DNA of 54,576 nucleotides from Myxococcota bacterium. GTDB taxonomy: Bacteria > Myxococcota_A > Polyangia > Polyangiales > Polyangiaceae. The stretch spans positions 1 through 54,576 of the forward strand of contig CAUJFL010000054.1 of the NCBI GenBank assembly GCA_963169165.1, in the 5' to 3' direction. A program made the translations under genes and the position numbers. Shown here in pieces: positions 50,884 to 54,576 of the stretch; the first letter of the stretch is position 1; every line of letters starts with the position of its first letter. A model generated the notes under the pieces. It was not told where the DNA came from and searched no databases. It saw only the letters and a program-made list of their open reading frames with translations.

Positions 50884-51894
50884 ATGGAGCCCTGGTCCCC
50901 CCCCCGCGGCCGCCCGACCCGTTGGCTGCTCACCGCGACCGCGCTGGCGGTCGCCGGGCTGAGCGCAGCCGAGGCCGCGGCGGAGCCGTCGAAGCTGGCG
51001 CCCGAGGCGGGGTTCCAGGGCGGCGAGATCGAGACGGGGCGGACCGGCGCGCTCGGCGGCGCGACGCGGGCGATCGGCGCGGACCTCTCGGGTCACTTCG
51101 CCAACCCGGCGAACGTCGCGGCGTCGCGCGTGTACCACCTGGGCGCGCTCGCGATCATCGCGCCCGAGGCCCGACGCCAGAGCTACGGCGCGGCGATGGC
51201 CGACTCGGTGACGAACTCGCGCGGGCTCGCGGCCGCCGTGAGCGGCGTCTACACGGTCCAGGACAACGGGGGGCTGTCGCGCAAGGCGACCGACGCGCGC
51301 TTCACCCTGGCGTTCCCGATGTCCGAGCGGCTCTTCGTCGGCGCGACGGGCAAGTACCTCAAGCTTCGACAGGACGGCCTGGGACCGCTCGGGCAGAGCT
51401 ACGCGTCGGGCGGGCGGAAGAACGAGGCGATCGTCAACGGCTTCACGTTCGACGCGGGCTTCGCTGCGCGCCCGGTCGATCTGCTGCGGATCGCGGTCGT
51501 CGGGACGAACCTCACGGCGACCGGCGACGGGTACCGCCCGCTCGGCGTGGGCGGCGGCGTCGGGATCGGGACGCGCACGTTCAACCTCGAGGCCGACGTC
51601 GCCGCCGACTTCACGACCTACGACAGGACCACGCTCCGGTACATGGGCGGCGCGGAGCTGCTGGCGGCCGACGCGTTCGCGCTGCGCGGAGGGTACCGTT
51701 TCGATCAGGGCGACAGGAGCCACGCGGCGTCGTTCGGCTTCGGGTACGTCGATCCGGCCTTCTCGTTCGAGCTGTCGGTGCGCCGGACGTTGAACCCCTA
51801 CACGAGCACGATGCTGTTCCTCGGCGTGACGTACTTCCTCGAGTCGACGGGGCTCACGCGCACGCCGAACGAGATCCCGGTCGGCTCGGACTGA
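50884..51894 (+). CDS. Outer-membrane beta-barrel protein, PorV/FadL-like
   Basis: 336 aa from ATG 50884. Signal peptide of about 33 residues. After AGFQGGEIETGRTGALGGATRAIGADLSGHFANPANVA, a PorV/FadL-like start (G.GGA..A......NPA..A), the protein is a run of amphipathic strands (LFVGATGKYLKLRQDGLGP, DLLRIAVVGTNLTA, FALRGGYRFDQGDRSHAASFGFGYVDPAFSFELSVRR) ending in MLFLGVTYFLEST. Likely a small-molecule channel or an assembly protein. Followed by a TonB-family gene 64 bp downstream. Confidence 0.82.
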   Translation: MEPWSPPRGRPTRWLLTATALAVAGLSAAEAAAEPSKLAPEAGFQGGEIETGRTGALGGATRAIGADLSGHFANPANVAASRVYHLGALAIIAPEARRQSYGAAMADSVTNSRGLAAAVSGVYTVQDNGGLSRKATDARFTLAFPMSERLFVGATGKYLKLRQDGLGPLGQSYASGGRKNEAIVNGFTFDAGFAARPVDLLRIAVVGTNLTATGDGYRPLGVGGGVGIGTRTFNLEADVAADFTTYDRTTLRYMGGAELLAADAFALRGGYRFDQGDRSHAASFGFGYVDPAFSFELSVRRTLNPYTSTMLFLGVTYFLESTGLTRTPNEIPVGSD

Positions 51895-51958
51895 GCGTCC
51901 TTGGCCTCGGGCGGAACCGGAGGCATCCTTCGGGTGTCCGCCGCCCGAGGACGCCCGC

Positions 51959-53377
51959 TTGGTCGACCGCCGCCCTGCCCCCGAGCTCGAAGCCTTCCTC
52001 TCCGAGGGGCTCGTCCGTCGGCGCGCGCGCGCGGGCAGCGCTCGCAGGCCGGTCGAGCTCGAGCTCGGCGAGGCGCGGCTCGCGCGCACGACCGCGGGCC
52101 CCACGCTCGCGTGGCTCGGCAGCGTCGCCTTGCACGCGGGCGCGCTCGGGGTGACGGCGGCGTTCTTCGCGGGGCTCGCGGGCGGCGCGCCCGGCGCGAG
52201 CCTGGGCCACGCCGCCGCGACGACGCCGACCGCGCAGGGCCTGCCGTCGATGTCGATCGAGCTCGAGGCGTCGTCGGATCAGCACCCCCGCGCGACCGAG
52301 CGCGCGCCCGCGCCGCGACCTGGTGGGCTCGAGCGGGCGCCGAGACCCGACACAGGGCGCGATGGCCTCGGGGGGGCAGCCGAGAGCGCGCCCGCGTGGA
52401 ACCTCGCGCACCAGATCGACGGCGTGACGCTCTCGCGAGATCAGCAGTCGCGCCTCGATCGAAGCCAGATCCAGCGGACGCGTGACGGCGACACGCGCGA
52501 GACGACCGATCCGCGCCGGGCGATGGCGGCGCCGATGGAGCTCACGTTCGTCGTGGTCGGCGCAGGCGCGGCGCGTGAGGCGCGGCCCGCGCGAGCGGTG
52601 ACCCCGGCGCACGGCGCGCGCGACGGCGCGACCGAGGCGAGCGCGATCGGCGGAGACCCGCGACCACGGCCCCACGCCGGCGAGGGGCTCGAAGATCCTG
52701 GCGCCGCGGTCGCGGCGGGCACCCGCTCGGCGTCCCCTGCGATCGGCGTGCTGTCGCCGTCGGTCGGGGCAGCGCACACGTCGGCGGCCGACGTCGCGAC
52801 GCAGCGTCCGCAGGTGATCGACGGGCGCCCGGCGAACCCGTCGTCCAACCTCTGGTATCGCTCTAGGGACACGGCGGACTCACCTCAGGAGGCGTCGAAC
52901 ACGTCCGTGTCGCTGCTGAACGCGAGCGCGGCGGGCGGGGTGGCGGGCGTCGGCGCGGGCGGTGAGCACCGCGGCTCGAGCGCGCCCGGCGTCGGCGGCG
53001 TCCTGGGCGAGGGCTCACGCGCGGCGCCGAACGGGCACGGAGGGCCGGGTGCGCCCGATCCCGATCCGCTCGATCGGCGGCTGAGCGACTACCGCAGGCG
53101 GGTGACGGCGAAGATCGACCCGCTGTGGAACGACGCGTTCCCGCGGTGGGCGGCGCTCGAGGGGCGGCAAGGGCGCGCGATCATTCATTTCACGATCAAG
53201 CGCGACGGCACGATCGACGGAGCCACGGTGGTGCGCAGCTCGGGGATCCCCGAGTTCGACGAGAACGTCCGGCGCGCCGTGCTCCGGGCCGCGCCGTTCG
53301 GGCCGCTCCCCGACAAGCTCGGCGCGACGCTGCCGTTCTACCTGAGCTTCGACTCGCCGAACCCCGTGGTCCGCTAG
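51959..53377 (+). CDS. TonB-family protein
   Basis: 472 aa if started at TTG 51959; the true start could be slightly downstream, but no ATG precedes the membrane segment. About 45 residues of cytosolic N-terminus, one membrane helix (LAWLGSVALHAGALGVTAAFFAGLAGG), then a long Ala/Arg/Pro/Gly-rich periplasmic region. It ends in a TonB C-terminal domain (RRRVTAKIDPLWNDAFPRWAALEGRQGRAIIHFTIKRDGTIDGATVVRSSGIPEFDENVRRAVLRAAPFGPLP). It could energise outer-membrane receptors such as the heme receptor at 26117, but the long low-complexity linker is unusual and no exbBD lies nearby. Confidence 0.85.
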   Translation: MVDRRPAPELEAFLSEGLVRRRARAGSARRPVELELGEARLARTTAGPTLAWLGSVALHAGALGVTAAFFAGLAGGAPGASLGHAAATTPTAQGLPSMSIELEASSDQHPRATERAPAPRPGGLERAPRPDTGRDGLGGAAESAPAWNLAHQIDGVTLSRDQQSRLDRSQIQRTRDGDTRETTDPRRAMAAPMELTFVVVGAGAAREARPARAVTPAHGARDGATEASAIGGDPRPRPHAGEGLEDPGAAVAAGTRSASPAIGVLSPSVGAAHTSAADVATQRPQVIDGRPANPSSNLWYRSRDTADSPQEASNTSVSLLNASAAGGVAGVGAGGEHRGSSAPGVGGVLGEGSRAAPNGHGGPGAPDPDPLDRRLSDYRRRVTAKIDPLWNDAFPRWAALEGRQGRAIIHFTIKRDGTIDGATVVRSSGIPEFDENVRRAVLRAAPFGPLPDKLGATLPFYLSFDSPNPVVR

Positions 53378-53457
53378 CGTCGGCGGCGGCGGAGAGCCGC
53401 GTGAGAACTTGCCGGTCCCCCGTTGTTTCGCTAGTCCACCCCGAGCGAGCGCGAACG

Positions 53458-54576
53458 ATGGCGTGTGGCACCTCCTGCGGCTGCAAGACTCCTCCCCCCG
53501 AGGGCGGGCGCGAGGTGGTGCTGTCGCGCGAGCTTCAGGCCCGCGCCGCGACGCCCGAGGCGCTCCCATCGCCGATCCCGTGGGGCGGCTCGCCCGGCGA
53601 GGTCCGCCCGATCGACGCCGACGTGGTGCTGTCGTCGGGGCGCCCGCCGACGCCCCCGCGCGCCATCCGCGACGTCGAGCAGATGCGCCAGCGCGAGGCC
53701 GCGCGCCTGGCGACGACGGCGAACGAGCTCGGGCTCGGGACGCCGCGCGACGATCAGCTCGTCACGCCTTCGGACGCGCCGCTGCTCACCCCCGCGAAGA
53801 AGGCGCGCCCCAAGAAGATCGATCCCACGCGCCCGGGCTCTGGCATCCCGGCGCGCGTCGGCATCCGCGCGCTCGTGTGGGTGCGCCGCGTGTCGCAGGC
53901 GGGGTTCTTCGCGCTGTTCGTGTACTTCCTGTTCCAGACGACGTTCCGCGGGACCTTCAGCGCGGAGGCGGGCGCGCCGGTGCGGCTCGCGCTGCCGGTC
54001 GAGGCGTTCTTGCTGGCCGATCCTTTCGTCGCGGCGATGACCGTGCTCTCGACGCACACGATCTACCGCGGCCTGCTGTGGTCGATGGCGCTGCTCGGCC
54101 TCACGCTGGTGTTCGGGCGCGTGTTCTGCGGGTGGATCTGCCCGTTCGGCACGATGCACCACTTCACGGCGTGGCTGTTCCCGTCGCGCGTGGGGCGGGG
54201 CGCGTCTCGCGTCGACGCCAACAAGACGCGCGGATGGCAGCGGGCGAAGTACTACATCCTCTATGCGTCGCTGCTCGCGGCCGTCGCGGGCAGCGCGGTA
54301 GGCGGGCTGCTCGATCCGATCTGCATCGCCGTCCGCGCGATCGGCCTCGGGGTGATCCCCGCCGCTCAGTATATCTTCGGCCACACCCTCGGGCGCGGCA
54401 GCGAGTCGACCATCTCCGCGGTGCAGCGGCTCTCGGACGGCTCGCAAGATTTTCTCGCGCTGCACGTGTGGAACCCGAAGCAGTTCTACTTCCACCAGAC
54501 GTGGTTCATCGGCTTCTTGCTGCTCGCGGTCCTGTTCATGAACCGCTTCATCCCGCGGTTCTGGTGCCGCGTGCTC
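53458..54576 (+). CDS. Membrane 4Fe-4S ferredoxin-type protein (NapH/CcoG-like), 3' end outside the window
   Basis: ATG 53458 opens a frame of 373 codons still open at the right edge. An odd N-terminus MACGTSCGCK carries three Cys, then about 110 residues of soluble, charged sequence. Membrane segments begin at AGFFALFVYFLFQTTF (about 150) and LLWSMALLGLTLVFGRVFCGWICPFGTMHHF (about 205-235), which holds the CxxxCP loop typical of NapH/NosR/CcoG. Further segments are YYILYASLLAAVAGSAVGGLLDPIC and FIGFLLLAVLFM. It ends at the edge in PRFWCRVL, the start of a second Cys loop. Electron transfer at the inner membrane is likely. Confidence 0.85.
   Translation, partial: MACGTSCGCKTPPPEGGREVVLSRELQARAATPEALPSPIPWGGSPGEVRPIDADVVLSSGRPPTPPRAIRDVEQMRQREAARLATTANELGLGTPRDDQLVTPSDAPLLTPAKKARPKKIDPTRPGSGIPARVGIRALVWVRRVSQAGFFALFVYFLFQTTFRGTFSAEAGAPVRLALPVEAFLLADPFVAAMTVLSTHTIYRGLLWSMALLGLTLVFGRVFCGWICPFGTMHHFTAWLFPSRVGRGASRVDANKTRGWQRAKYYILYASLLAAVAGSAVGGLLDPICIAVRAIGLGVIPAAQYIFGHTLGRGSESTISAVQRLSDGSQDFLALHVWNPKQFYFHQTWFIGFLLLAVLFMNRFIPRFWCRVL

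Overview
The window is very GC-rich (roughly 70% or more by eye), with strong G/C third-position bias. Its gene content points to a myxobacterium (Myxococcota, probably Polyangiales): many lipoproteins with long Gly/Ala/Ser or Gly-Gln linkers followed by Cys-rich modules, four SUMF1/FGE-like lipoproteins or exported proteins, a Ser/Thr kinase with a membrane segment and PEGA-like tail, TPR/PEGA proteins, and tightly packed genes with 4-bp start/stop overlaps (ATGA or GTGA). About 50 protein genes and one tRNA are supported. The first and last genes run off the window.

Layout. 1-1.6 kb: a lipoprotein coupled to a cytochrome P460-like heme lipoprotein, then a methyltransferase. 1.6-3.1 kb: a Coq4-like protein divergent from a TetR regulator, with two palindromic operators between them. 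3.1-8.2 kb: a lipoprotein carrying a 21-bp minisatellite, mfd, and a small acidic protein. 8.4-15.6 kb: a secreted protein, then a minus-strand array of six coupled genes (14598 to 9688: two unknown proteins, an F420-type nitroreductase, a SUMF1 lipoprotein, a six-repeat Cys-rich lipoprotein, a small lipoprotein) divergent from a Kazal-domain lipoprotein. 15.7-21.9 kb: a metabolic stretch (GlcD-like oxidase, zinc-ribbon protein, enoyl-CoA hydratase, frameshifted EamA transporter, SUMF1 protein, MoaE, a 2Fe-2S/FAD oxidoreductase). 21.9-24.1 kb: a periplasmic protein, a PrsW-like protease with a disturbed 3' end, tRNA-Arg(CCG) and repeat copy A.

24.1-28.2 kb is a heme/iron uptake operon: a TonB-dependent receptor, a two-domain HmuY and a one-domain HmuY behind a near-consensus Fur box. 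28.2-33.5 kb: hemerythrin, a tandem GST-N protein coupled to a CitE-like lyase, and three envelope or unknown proteins. 33.5-40.2 kb: repeat copy B, a Ser/Thr kinase divergent from a four-gene operon (TPR/PEGA, FG-GAP lipoprotein, truncated hemoglobin, CDP-alcohol phosphatidyltransferase), then pyrD. 40.2-46.3 kb: two paralogous Cys-rich SUMF1 lipoproteins flanking a TPR-type envelope protein, which is fused in frame to one of them by a missing stop codon. 46.4-54.6 kb: hemB plus a lipoprotein, a double-FHA/zinc-ribbon protein, dnaA with a large palindrome of two DnaA-box-like sites, an outer-membrane barrel, a TonB-family protein, and a NapH-like ferredoxin open at the right edge.

No prophage, insertion sequence, CRISPR array or defence cassette was recognised. 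The items most worth following up are the 144-nt dispersed repeat pair, the six-gene Cys-rich/nitroreductase operon, the HmuR-HmuY2-HmuY operon, the Coq4/TetR operator pair, and three places where reading frames look broken or fused.
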